The notes under the pieces are model-generated. The model ran no database searches. It had not been told where the DNA came from and saw only the letters and a program-made list of their open reading frames with translations. The translations under genes were made by a program, and so were the position numbers. From the NCBI GenBank assembly GCA_007120055.1, contig SKOL01000021.1, positions 1-7,404 of the forward strand: a stretch of 7,404 bases of DNA, read 5' to 3'. This document shows positions 1 through 5,554 of this stretch, piece by piece (position 1 is the stretch's first letter; each line of letters begins with the position of its first letter). The DNA comes from Anaerobacillus sp. (lineage in GTDB: Bacteria; Bacillota; Bacilli; Bacillales_H; Anaerobacillaceae).

Positions 1-1214
1 CTAATGCCTAATAAAAAGTGCCCGTATGTTCCAGCACAAGCACATCCACCACGAACTTGTATCCCGTAGCGATCACACAACATTTTCGTCAGTAAATTAT
101 AATGAATATCCTCTATATAAATTGAAATAATTCCTAAGCGATGACGAACATCTTCTTGCAACATATGCAACCCTTTAACCTTCGTTAACTCATCAAACGC
201 TATTTTCAATAATTGCTTTTCTCTTTTTAAAATATTTTCAACGTTCATTTCTTCTTTTAACTTAATACACAAAGCTGTTTTAATCACTTGTAAAAAACCT
301 GGTGTCCCACCGTCTTCCCTTTGTTCAATTTCTTCATAATAACTTTTTTGTCCCCAAGGATTTGTCCATTTTACGGTTCCGCCTCCTGGGTGGTCAGGAA
401 TCTTATTTTTATATAAATTTTCATTAAAAATTAACACCCCGCTCGTACCTGGCCCACCTAAAAATTTATGTGGTGAAAAATAAATGCCGTCAAGGTGCTC
501 CAACTCATCTTTAGGTCGCATATCAATTCGAACATAAGGTGCTGAGCATGCAAAGTCAACAAGACATAACCCGCCATACTCATGCATTACCTTCGCCATC
601 TTATGATAAGGTGTTTCAATTCCAGTCACATTTGAACAAGCAGTGAAAGCTCCTATTTTAATTTTTCGACGCTTATAGCGCTCGATGGTTTTGCGAAGGT
701 TTTCTAAACTTATTTTATTGTTTTGATCTGGATCTACAACGACAACATCAGCAATCGTTTCAAGCCAAGATGTATGGTTTGAATGATGTTCCATATGAGT
801 TACAAAAACAACAGGACGATTTTCTTCTCTAATAAAAATTCGATCCTTATATTTTTCCGGGAGTCTCAATCCTAATATTCTTTGCAGTTTATTGACAACT
901 CCCGTCATTCCAGAACCATCCGTAATAATGATATCAGTATCGCTATCAGCATTTACATGAGCTTTAATTATTTGTTTAGCGTGTAAATATGCAGCAGTCA
1001 TCGTCGAACCTGTAATATTTGCTTCTGTATGTGTATTCGCAACAAAGGGTCCGACCGTTTTTAATAACTTTTCTTCAATCGGCTTATACAACCTCCCACT
1101 GGCAACCCAATCAGCATAAAGTAACTTTTTCTTACCATACGGAGAATGATACCGTTCATTCAACCCAACAATATTTTTCCGGAATTTTTTAAAGTGGCGT
1201 TCCAATTTCGTCAT
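1..1214 (-). CDS. Class-V aminotransferase / cysteine desulfurase-like PLP enzyme, C-terminus cut by window edge
   Basis: An uninterrupted reading frame of 404 codons starts at ATG 1214 and runs off the left edge, so the C-terminus is missing. The start is set by AAGGGGAG (about 1221-1229 on this strand) just upstream. Fold-type I PLP features are visible: MEHHSNHTSW (from residue 141), where the His stacks on PLP; VDFACSAPY with Asp220, which would contact the pyridine nitrogen; and SPHKFLGGPG with Lys250 as the Schiff-base lysine. Near the visible end lies RGGCACAGTYGH, with Cys391 and Cys393 where NifS/SufS-type enzymes carry the catalytic cysteine loop. These features are seen; the class-V assignment is family knowledge. 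Whether it is a desulfurase, a selenocysteine lyase or another aminotransferase cannot be told. It stands apart from suf/isc genes here, so a housekeeping Fe-S role is not implied. No convincing promoter was found upstream. Confidence 0.88.
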   Translation of the reverse strand, partial: MTKLERHFKKFRKNIVGLNERYHSPYGKKKLLYADWVASGRLYKPIEEKLLKTVGPFVANTHTEANITGSTMTAAYLHAKQIIKAHVNADSDTDIIITDGSGMTGVVNKLQRILGLRLPEKYKDRIFIREENRPVVFVTHMEHHSNHTSWLETIADVVVVDPDQNNKISLENLRKTIERYKRRKIKIGAFTACSNVTGIETPYHKMAKVMHEYGGLCLVDFACSAPYVRIDMRPKDELEHLDGIYFSPHKFLGGPGTSGVLIFNENLYKNKIPDHPGGGTVKWTNPWGQKSYYEEIEQREDGGTPGFLQVIKTALCIKLKEEMNVENILKREKQLLKIAFDELTKVKGLHMLQEDVRHRLGIISIYIEDIHYNLLTKMLCDRYGIQVRGGCACAGTYGHFLLGI

Positions 1215-1223
1215 CGTACTTCT

Positions 1224-1259
1224 CCCCTTATAAAGGCCTACTAACTAGTTTATAAAGGG
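1224..1259 (-). promoter_or_regulatory. Repeat pair that can sequester the ribosome binding site of the class-V aminotransferase gene
   Basis: TTATAAAGG occurs twice as a direct repeat (1228-1236 and 1250-1258, offset 22 bp, about two helical turns). The same bases form an inverted repeat: CCCTTATAA at 1225-1233 pairs with TTATAAAGGG at 1250-1259, with one bulged base. In the transcript the gene's Shine-Dalgarno AAGGGG would be in one arm. It could be a protein operator or an RBS-masking hairpin. The repeat is seen; any function is inference, and AT-rich leaders give such matches by chance. Confidence 0.35.
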
Positions 1260-1394
1260 AATATAAAAATGGTGATGAAATTGAATGGTATTTTCGTACG
1301 TTGGAGATTTTTTAATGAGGAATGTAGGTGCTTTTTAATGGCGTTTAAAATGACGAGGCTATGCACTTATTTTTATATTTACATAAATTTCTTC

Positions 1395-1423
1395 TTGTAC
1401 AATTTCATTGAAAGTGTTATATT
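1395..1423 (+). promoter_or_regulatory. Sigma-A-like promoter of the candidate small RNA
   Basis: TTGTAC (1395-1400), a 17-bp spacer and TATATT (1418-1423) match the vegetative promoter consensus at 4/6 and 5/6 positions with ideal spacing. The predicted transcription start is near 1429-1430. No gene with a ribosome binding site follows; instead a structured segment and a strong terminator do. Confidence 0.55.
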
Positions 1424-1429
1424 TATCTA

Positions 1430-1556
1430 GCGATGAGCTAACTTGCATAAGACGAGATTGACGCGCCTTTTGGCAAAGCACAATGTGGAGTGCTGTCTCT
1501 CGCCGCAAAACGCCAAAAAACTAAGGAAATCCCTTTGGGTACCCTTAGTTTTTTTA
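1430..1556 (+). ncRNA. Candidate structured small RNA or orphan riboswitch-like element, unknown class
   Basis: This roughly 125-nt unit has its own promoter and terminator and no convincing ORF. CGAGA (1453-1457) can pair with TCTCG (1498-1502), closing a three-way junction. That junction holds GCC-TTTT-GGC (1465-1474) and AGCAC/GTGCT (1477-1481 with 1490-1494, loop 1482-1489). TTTTGGC (1468-1474) is also exactly complementary to GCCAAAA (1512-1518), which overlaps the 5' arm of the terminator, so two mutually exclusive folds are possible, as in transcription attenuators. The segment is visibly richer in G+C than its flanks. I could not match it to the known aptamers I compared by eye (T-box, SAM, TPP, purine, c-di-GMP, fluoride, ydaO, 6S, RoxS). 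It may be a free-standing sRNA, since no plus-strand gene follows for about 1.6 kb. Confidence 0.45.
1515..1556 (+). terminator. Intrinsic terminator of the candidate small RNA
   Basis: The 12-nt arm AAAAAACTAAGG (1515-1526) pairs perfectly with CCTTAGTTTTTT (1543-1554), followed by more T. The 16-nt loop has an inner CCC-TTT-GGC-like mini-stem (CCC 1531-1533 with GGG 1537-1539). The A-rich 5' arm means it could also work on the minus strand, but the T tract there is shorter. Confidence 0.8.
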
Positions 1557-1594
1557 TTTTGATTCAACTAGGCCTAGATGGCTGCGTAAAATAT

Positions 1595-1625
1595 GGTGGA
1601 ACCTTTATCCACCCTCTCTTTTTCA
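1595..1625. terminator. Possible second, weak terminator hairpin
   Basis: GGTGGA (1595-1600) and TCCACC (1608-1613) form a 6-bp stem with a 7-nt loop, followed on the plus strand by a CTCTCTTTTT tract and on the minus strand by ATATTTT. It could back up the preceding terminator, or stop transcripts from the minus-strand pair at 1842-2205, which has no closer terminator. Support is modest. Confidence 0.3.
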
Positions 1626-1841
1626 TCATGTTTTTAAGGCTTGTATTAAAAGTGACTTTTTCCAATAAAATCTGTAAGAACATTTCCCCATAAATATATC
1701 CTCATCACTTTATTATTCCTGTAATTAAAAGGATTATTTTCATTTTTGGTAGTTTTTTATACATATACAATTAGAATGGCATGAACAATTTAATTAGCAT
1801 TAAAGATAACTTGCCCCTTTGATATCTTGTATCGGATCGTT

Positions 1842-2075
1842 CTACTTATTTTTCCTAATAAAAGAAATCCCCCACATAAGCCACATTCCAATCGTAATCA
1901 CCGTTGTCACATTTAATATCGTCATAATTTCATGTGTTCTAGAAAATCCAAACAATAGTAAGCTCGCACCTGAAACTCCTTGGCTCGATGCGATAATTGC
2001 TGCTCCAATTAAATACAACATAAAGACTTGGAAAATAAGAGCACTAACCAAAAAAATTCTTCCAAGTTTATCCAT
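1842..2075 (-). CDS. 77-aa two-TM membrane protein of unknown function
   Basis: I chose ATG at 2075 over the GTG at 2078 because GGAGG (2084-2088) then has an 8-nt spacing. The protein is very hydrophobic. One membrane segment spans about residues 6-28 (IFLVSALIFQ... to the Ala/Ile-rich end), a Gly/Ser-rich link follows, and a second segment spans about 49-72 with a MWLMWG stretch. A basic RKNK tail follows, consistent with cytoplasmic ends by the positive-inside rule. The start overlaps the end of the upstream 45-aa ORF, whose last codons contain this gene's Shine-Dalgarno, so the two are probably translationally coupled. I do not recognise the family. A small accessory, holin-like or immunity-type role cannot be separated from the sequence alone. 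Confidence 0.65.
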   Translation of the reverse strand: MDKLGRIFLVSALIFQVFMLYLIGAAIIASSQGVSGASLLLFGFSRTHEIMTILNVTTVITIGMWLMWGISFIRKNK

Positions 2076-2205
2076 CACTAATACCTCCAGTTAAAAATAC
2101 TAAGTTTTTCTTAGAAGTTATTTGAATAATTTTTTCCTCACAAGCGACAATGAGCGAAAAGACCATTGCGATCACAAAAAATAGTAAAAATCTTTTCAAA
2201 AACAT
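2068..2205 (-). CDS. 45-aa putative small lipoprotein (or secreted peptide precursor)
   Basis: ATG 2205 is preceded by AGGGGTG (2212-2218) at good spacing and the frame ends at TAA 2068. The N-terminus is a classic lipoprotein signal: MFLKRF, a hydrophobic core to about residue 18, then a lipobox ending I-V-A-C with Cys22. The mature part is only 24 residues (CEEKIIQ...GGISDG). The gene overlaps the following 77-aa ORF by 8 bases (ATGGATAA), so stop and start interleave. What is seen is the SD, signal and overlap; lipidation at Cys22 is family knowledge applied to this motif. A very short mature chain is also compatible with a processed signal peptide (pheromone-like), but nothing here proves that. 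No confident promoter was found upstream. Confidence 0.6.
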   Translation of the reverse strand: MFLKRFLLFFVIAMVFSLIVACEEKIIQITSKKNLVFLTGGISDG

Positions 2206-2315
2206 GAACTTCACCCCTAACCTCAAATAAAAATTGCTCTTAAATTCAACTATATGTAATTAGACGTTAGTAATCTAGTTTTGTTACAGATTTTTGGTTT
2301 TATCTTAAACGTTTT

Positions 2316-2370
2316 ATTCATCCTTGAAATATAGTGAGTTCTAACGTATTTTACTCTTCAAGGATTGAAT
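2316..2370. repeat. Interrupted inverted repeat between the lipoprotein pair and brnQ promoter region
   Basis: ATTCATCCTTGAA (2316-2328) pairs with TTCAAGGATTGAAT (2357-2370) with a single bulge, and an inner GAGT/ACTC pair (2336-2339 with 2353-2356) extends the stem. No T tract follows on either strand, so it is not a normal intrinsic terminator. It lies about 110 bp upstream of the minus-strand lipoprotein start and about 95 bp upstream of the first plus-strand promoter, so it may be an operator, an mRNA structure, or chance. Confidence 0.4.
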
Positions 2371-2463
2371 GACCCCTATCCAAAAATGTAAAAGTTTCAT
2401 ACCTCTTAATTAAGCACTTTAACTCGCTATTTATTTTCCATTTATTATAAAACTATATAATTA

Positions 2464-2492
2464 TTGGAATATAGCTATATAAAGGATATAAT
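2464..2492 (+). promoter_or_regulatory. Sigma-A-like promoter P1 upstream of brnQ
   Basis: TTGGAA (2464-2469), 17-bp spacer, TATAAT (2487-2492): a near-consensus promoter in an AT-rich stretch. The transcript would start near 2499. A weak hairpin (AAATCA 2535-2540 with TGATTT 2548-2553, then T-rich) follows, so P1 could make a short RNA of about 60 nt or feed brnQ. Confidence 0.45.
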
Positions 2493-2574
2493 TACTAACA
2501 GTAAATTACGCGCCGCCTCTCACTTCATCACAGCAAATCAATTAATCTGATTTTTTAATCTTTTCTAAAAAGGG

Positions 2575-2602
2575 TTGAAAATATTTTAAAATAATATATA
2601 AT
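2575..2602 (+). promoter_or_regulatory. Sigma-A-like promoter P2 upstream of brnQ
   Basis: TTGAAA (2575-2580), 16-bp spacer, TATAAT (2597-2602), start predicted near 2609. It reads towards brnQ with a leader of about 530 nt and passes through two CodY-box matches that could act as roadblocks. Confidence 0.5.
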
Positions 2603-2651
2603 CATAATTGTTATGCAATTCAGTATATCATCTGTGCAGATCGCAGTTGGA

Positions 2652-2666
2652 AATATACAGAAAATT
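2652..2666 (+). promoter_or_regulatory. CodY box 1 (13/15 match)
   Basis: AATATACAGAAAATT differs from the CodY consensus AATTTTCWGAAAATT at two positions. It lies just upstream of the -35 of P3 and about 45 nt downstream of P2. CodY binds with GTP and branched-chain amino acids in Firmicutes and represses BCAA transport genes, which fits brnQ as target. Confidence 0.6.
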
Positions 2667-2673
2667 TTAAGAG

Positions 2674-2702
2674 TTGATATTTTCCGCTCTCATTATTAAT
2701 AT
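2674..2702 (+). promoter_or_regulatory. Sigma-A-like promoter P3, flanked by CodY boxes
   Basis: TTGATA (2674-2679), 17-bp spacer, TAATAT (2697-2702). The -35 is a 5/6 match, the -10 only 4/6. Its predicted start near 2709 lies immediately before CodY box 2, giving a repressible arrangement: box 1 just above the -35, box 2 over the initially transcribed region. Confidence 0.4.
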
Positions 2703-2711
2703 TTCCTAAAA

Positions 2712-2726
2712 TATTTTCTGAAGATG
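2712..2726 (+). promoter_or_regulatory. CodY box 2 (12/15 match)
   Basis: TATTTTCTGAAGATG matches AATTTTCWGAAAATT at 12 of 15 positions, including the TTTTCTGAA core. Being within about 45 bp of box 1 raises its credibility. Confidence 0.45.
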
Positions 2727-2801
2727 CGATGCTGAAATCAGTAGTAAGCTTTTGCCGGGACATCCGCCATTACAATAAAATGAATATGTTTTGTATGTTA
2801 A

Positions 2802-2914
2802 TGAATTTCATAATTCATGATTCTCGCCACTAAGATCAATATATAGTTGCGTCAAAACCATTCGCAAACTATACTTTGCATGATGTGGCTCATTTTCGGT
2901 AATTATGAAATTCA
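2802..2914. repeat. Nested inverted-repeat element in the brnQ leader
   Basis: A perfect 14-bp inverted repeat, TGAATTTCATAATT (2802-2815) with AATTATGAAATTCA (2901-2914), encloses 85 nt. That contains GCCAC (2826-2830) with GTGGC (2885-2889), and inside it ATAGTTGCG (2843-2851) with CGCAAACTAT (2863-2872), one bulge. All three pairs nest, so the segment folds into one long interrupted stem. The left arm is also part of a local palindrome (ATGAAT...ATTCAT, 2801-2818). It could be a leader RNA structure or a degenerate miniature inverted-repeat element; no target-site duplication is visible at the ends. Confidence 0.5.
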
Positions 2915-2930
2915 CTCACGTAATTTAAGA

Positions 2931-2985
2931 ATGAGAACTTTTAATTAATGTCGTGGAAGTAGAATGGTATTCCGACTAAACTCAT
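2931..2985 (+). other. Second hairpin in the brnQ leader
   Basis: ATGAG (2931-2935) pairs with CTCAT (2981-2985) around GTC (2950-2952) with GAC (2974-2976) and GGAA (2955-2958) with TTCC (2970-2973). It directly follows the larger nested repeat. It has no T tract and is unlikely to terminate; stems are short, so support is limited. Confidence 0.3.
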
Positions 2986-2987
2986 CA

Positions 2988-3002
2988 TTTTATCAGAAAA
3001 AT
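2988..3002 (+). promoter_or_regulatory. Possible CodY box 3 (11/15 match)
   Basis: TTTTATCAGAAAAAT has the CAGAAAA half of the CodY site but four mismatches. It sits next to the cre-like site and about 140 bp upstream of brnQ. It could arise by chance in AT-rich DNA. Confidence 0.25.
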
Positions 3003-3009
3003 ATATTTT

Positions 3010-3023
3010 TGTAAGCGCTTTAT
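3010..3023 (+). promoter_or_regulatory. cre-like site (CcpA operator) upstream of brnQ
   Basis: TGTAAGCGCTTTAT contains the palindromic core AAGCGCTT and matches the catabolite-responsive element consensus TGWAANCGNTNWCA except at the last two positions. It is about 115 bp upstream of the brnQ start codon. With P2 or P3 as start it lies in the transcribed leader, where CcpA sites commonly act as roadblocks. Function is inferred. Confidence 0.5.
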
Positions 3024-3137
3024 TCAATCGACGTACTACTAACTCGATATGCCAACAGCCTTTGCGAAAAGAAAACTACCAATCTATAAAGCCGGACAAA
3101 AGCTACCAAACAAAAGACACACTTTGGAGGAAGTACA

Positions 3138-4457
3138 ATGAGAAAAAAAGACACTTTACTTGTTGGACTAATGTTATTTGCTTTATTTTTTGGTGCAGGA
3201 AATTTAATTTATCCACCATTTTTAGGAATGGAAGCTGGAGAATCTTTTTGGTGGGCGATTAGTGGGTTCGTTTTAACAGGAGTCGGCTTACCGATTATCG
3301 CTATTGCTGCAATTGCTATCGTCAAAGGTGGCGCTGAAGGCTTAGCCAATCGTGTTCATCCACTATTTGGTTTAATCTTTATTACATCTGTTTATTTAGC
3401 CATCGGTCCATTTTTTGCAATCCCTCGTGGGGCAAATGTTGCTTATGAAATGGGAGTTAGACCTTTTGTTGAAGGTGGCTCAGTACTATTCATTTTTACA
3501 TTAATCTTTTTTACCCTAGCTTATTTTGTTAGTTTAAATCCTTCAAAAATTGTTGAGCGTGTCGGTCAGTGGCTTACACCTGCTCTACTACTTACAATTA
3601 TCGCATTAGCAGTTGCTAGTTTTATTAACTTTGATCAAATTAGTTTAACACCGAATGAAAAATATGAAACTACTCCATTTTTTACTGGATTCCTTGAAGG
3701 CTATTTAACGATGGATACCATTGCGGCACTTGCTTTTGGAATAATCGTTATTAACGCTTTTAAACAAAATGGAGTTACCGACCAACGTCAATTAATGAAA
3801 AAATCAATTACAGCCGGTGCAATTGCCGGAATCGGGTTAGCTTTCGTCTATATTTCAATCGGTTGGATGGGTGTGAAAATGGCTCATTTCGGAACGTATG
3901 AAAACGGAAGTGAAATTCTTTCTAGCGGTGCTGAAATTTTGTTCGGCGCAGGTGGTAAATTGTTGTTAGGACTTATTGTCTTACTCGCTTGTTTCTCTAC
4001 TGTCGTTGGATTAACAATTGCTTGTAGTCAATACTTTACAAGACACACTACAAAAATTAGTTATAAAACCATGGTTACAGCAATTATTTTATTTAGTTTT
4101 GCGGTCTCGAACCTTGGCTTAAATTCGATCATTTCATATTCAGTTCCAGCATTAGTGATGATCTATCCTATAACGATCGTCCTCATTGCTCTTGCATTTT
4201 TACACCGCTTTTTCAAAGGTTCACAAAAGGTGTATCAAGGCGCGATATTATTGACTGGTCTTGTAAGCCTATACGATGGCTTAACAGCATTTGGTCTTCA
4301 AATGAACTTCATAACACAATTAGTAGAGCTATTGCCGTTTGCTTCGATAGGCCTGGCTTGGTTAGTACCGGCAATTGTCGGTGGTATCGGCGGATACATC
4401 CTTGATAAAAATAAAAACAACTCTAACCAAGGGAATATTCCGAAACAAGCCGCATAA
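3138..4457 (+). CDS. brnQ: BrnQ-family branched-chain amino acid transporter
   Basis: 439 aa, the usual length of the LIVCS family, whose members import leucine, isoleucine and valine in symport with Na+ or H+ across the cytoplasmic membrane. The N-terminus carries the family hallmark FFGAGNLIYPP (residues 17-27), and GPFFAIPRG (about 90-98) is the second conserved block. Hydrophobic segments are spread along the whole chain, about twelve as expected, and the C-terminus ends in a polar Lys/Asn-rich tail. The start is fixed by TTTGGAGG (3123-3130) seven bases upstream of the ATG. It appears monocistronic, with its own terminator. CodY-box and cre-like sequences in the long leader suggest nutritional control. 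No T-box (AGGGTGGNACCGCG core) was found, though some Firmicute BCAA transporters have one. Bacillaceae often carry several paralogues, so the exact orthologue is uncertain. Confidence 0.92.
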   Translation: MRKKDTLLVGLMLFALFFGAGNLIYPPFLGMEAGESFWWAISGFVLTGVGLPIIAIAAIAIVKGGAEGLANRVHPLFGLIFITSVYLAIGPFFAIPRGANVAYEMGVRPFVEGGSVLFIFTLIFFTLAYFVSLNPSKIVERVGQWLTPALLLTIIALAVASFINFDQISLTPNEKYETTPFFTGFLEGYLTMDTIAALAFGIIVINAFKQNGVTDQRQLMKKSITAGAIAGIGLAFVYISIGWMGVKMAHFGTYENGSEILSSGAEILFGAGGKLLLGLIVLLACFSTVVGLTIACSQYFTRHTTKISYKTMVTAIILFSFAVSNLGLNSIISYSVPALVMIYPITIVLIALAFLHRFFKGSQKVYQGAILLTGLVSLYDGLTAFGLQMNFITQLVELLPFASIGLAWLVPAIVGGIGGYILDKNKNNSNQGNIPKQAA

Positions 4458-4462
4458 AAAAG

Positions 4463-4506
4463 AAAACCCCATTATTTCTACTCTATGTAGAGACAATGGG
4501 GTTTTT
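4463..4506 (+). terminator. Strong intrinsic terminator of brnQ
   Basis: AAAACCCCATT (4463-4473) pairs perfectly with AATGGGGTTTT (4495-4505), with an inner TCTAC/GTAGA pair (4477-4481 with 4487-4491). The stem ends in a T run and begins five bases after the brnQ stop codon. The matching A run means it may act bidirectionally. Confidence 0.9.
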
Positions 4507-4811
4507 ATTGGTTAATTATGCGGCTACTTAGGAACATCTATTCCTTAACACTAAAAAAACAAAGCCATATAACGTTACTTTTTTTATATCATCCATCTTA
4601 TCACCTTAAAACTAACCGTGTTTATTGGCTAATACCTCCGTTTGTGTTCTCGTTTCACTTCTAATTAGCGCAATATATTAGCAACATGAGATGTATTTTC
4701 CATTTGTAGCCATGTAAATAATTACGCCTTTTGGGTACTAATAATGATAAGAAGAAAAATCGTGTATGTACGTCCATTTATTTAGCTGTATTGATGTAGG
4801 AGGATTAACAT
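4507..4811. other. Intergenic stretch without a supported gene
   Basis: About 305 bp between the brnQ terminator and the zinc-ribbon gene. It should contain the promoter of the latter, but no near-consensus sigma-A pair stands out; GGGTAC at 4733-4738 faintly resembles a sigma-B -10. A small palindrome AGGAA-6-TTCCT lies near 4529-4545. A 22-codon minus-strand frame (4528-4596) is not convincing. Confidence 0.5.
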
Positions 4812-5489
4812 ATGAAAAGGATATTGCCAGGTTCAATTTTATCTTTTAACCAATATGGGCATTTAAAAATACCGAAAGCTGTAAAATGTGAATGTCCCGA
4901 GTGCGGAAAGACAACTGCTTTTATTCTTAAATCAAATTACCAAGCGAATAAAATCGGGTTATTTTCACAAGGAAATTGTCCTTTTTGTAAAACGACATCT
5001 TCCTTTGTAATCATGTTAAAAGAGAACCATATCGGAACAAAGGAAGCGGCAGATGTGTTTATTTATGACCAACGGCAACCTTTGCATCAGATCGAAAAAC
5101 AACCTGACATTCCAGGTGATTTAATTCGCTCATACCGATCAGCCTTAAAAGTTCACCAATCTAATGATCCTCTCGCAACAGCGGTAATGAGTAAGCGGGT
5201 ACTTGAAAGTGTCTTAAAAAGTTTCCTCGGTGAGGATACTAACGGTTTACCTTTAGCAGATCGCTTTAAACAGTTGCCGAGTCACATCGATTTATCAAAA
5301 CCATTGTCATCATTAAGTCATCTTATTGATCGTGACAGCACTTTGCAACAAATGCTTGACCTCGAACATGACCTTGATGATGAAATGGCAGAACTTTTAA
5401 TGGATTTATTAAACGGACTTATTGAATACTTATATGTTCTTCCAGCAAAACTTGAAATGACACACGGAAGAATTGAAGAGAAGCTATAA
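4812..5489 (+). CDS. Zinc-ribbon protein with DUF4145-like C-terminal domain
   Basis: 225 aa. The start is set by TAGGAGGAT (from 4797), a strong Shine-Dalgarno at normal distance. Residues 26-59 form a zinc ribbon with CPEC (Cys28, Cys31) and CPFC (Cys56, Cys59). From about residue 108 the sequence is helical and matches the DUF4145 pattern: a SALKV...ATAVMSKRVLESVLKSFL helix, a middle part with DLSKPLSSLSHLIDRD, and an acidic final helix pair ending MDLLNGLIEYLYVLPAKLE. No signal peptide or TM segment, so it is likely cytoplasmic. DUF4145 proteins are found alone or fused to nucleases and helicases in some restriction or defence loci, but their activity is not established and no nuclease domain is present here. 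Gene is monocistronic and convergent with the next one. The Zn-ribbon plus DUF4145 combination is seen; any biochemical role is unknown. Confidence 0.75.
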   Translation: MKRILPGSILSFNQYGHLKIPKAVKCECPECGKTTAFILKSNYQANKIGLFSQGNCPFCKTTSSFVIMLKENHIGTKEAADVFIYDQRQPLHQIEKQPDIPGDLIRSYRSALKVHQSNDPLATAVMSKRVLESVLKSFLGEDTNGLPLADRFKQLPSHIDLSKPLSSLSHLIDRDSTLQQMLDLEHDLDDEMAELLMDLLNGLIEYLYVLPAKLEMTHGRIEEKL

Positions 5490-5518
5490 GCCCGACTACA
5501 AATAACTGCCTTCCTCCT

Positions 5519-5554
5519 AAAAAAATAAAAGCTCGCCAATTAATATGGCGAGCT
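5519..5554 (-). terminator. Terminator of the 64-aa gene (convergent junction)
   Basis: AGCTCGCCA (5530-5538) and TGGCGAGCT (5546-5554) form a perfect 9-bp stem with a 7-nt loop. On the minus strand it is followed by TTTTATTTTTTT (5530-5519). On the plus strand there is no T tail, so it chiefly serves the minus-strand gene, whose stop codon abuts it, although the stem also separates the two convergent transcripts. Confidence 0.85.

Noticed and set aside
1340..1432. 30-codon plus-strand ORF (MAFKMTRLCTYF...) with AGGTG upstream
   Set aside because: Composition is that of AT-rich noncoding DNA and it overlaps the small-RNA promoter; a type-I toxin is conceivable but unsupported.
1605..1613. 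TTATCCACC, one base off a DnaA box
   Set aside because: A single near-match with no cluster or origin context is expected by chance.
1594..1614. GGTGGAACC resembling a T-box core
   Set aside because: It lacks the AGGGTGG...GCG context, specifier and stem I, and has no amino-acid gene downstream; it forms a plain hairpin instead.
1490..1693. 67-codon plus-strand ORF
   Set aside because: It begins inside the structured RNA, runs through the terminator, has no Shine-Dalgarno, and its residues look like translated AT-rich noncoding DNA.
1819..2094. 91-codon plus-strand ORF
   Set aside because: It is antisense to the 77-aa membrane protein, which has the better RBS and typical TM composition.
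3062..3262. 66-codon plus-strand ORF overlapping the brnQ start
   Set aside because: Out of frame with brnQ, no Shine-Dalgarno, and its second half is a shadow of the brnQ N-terminus.
4528..4596. 22-codon minus-strand ORF (MDDIKKVTLYGF...) with AAGGTGAT upstream
   Set aside because: The SD is only three bases from the ATG, the peptide is very short, and no promoter or homologue is apparent.
4716..4738. Possible sigma-B promoter (GTAAAT, 13 bp, GGGTAC) before the zinc-ribbon gene
   Set aside because: The -35 matches only half of the GTTTAA consensus, so it is not distinguishable from background.
5318..5539. 73-codon minus-strand ORF
   Set aside because: Ser/Arg-rich antisense shadow of the DUF4145-like gene, no RBS, and it runs through the 5519-5554 terminator stem.
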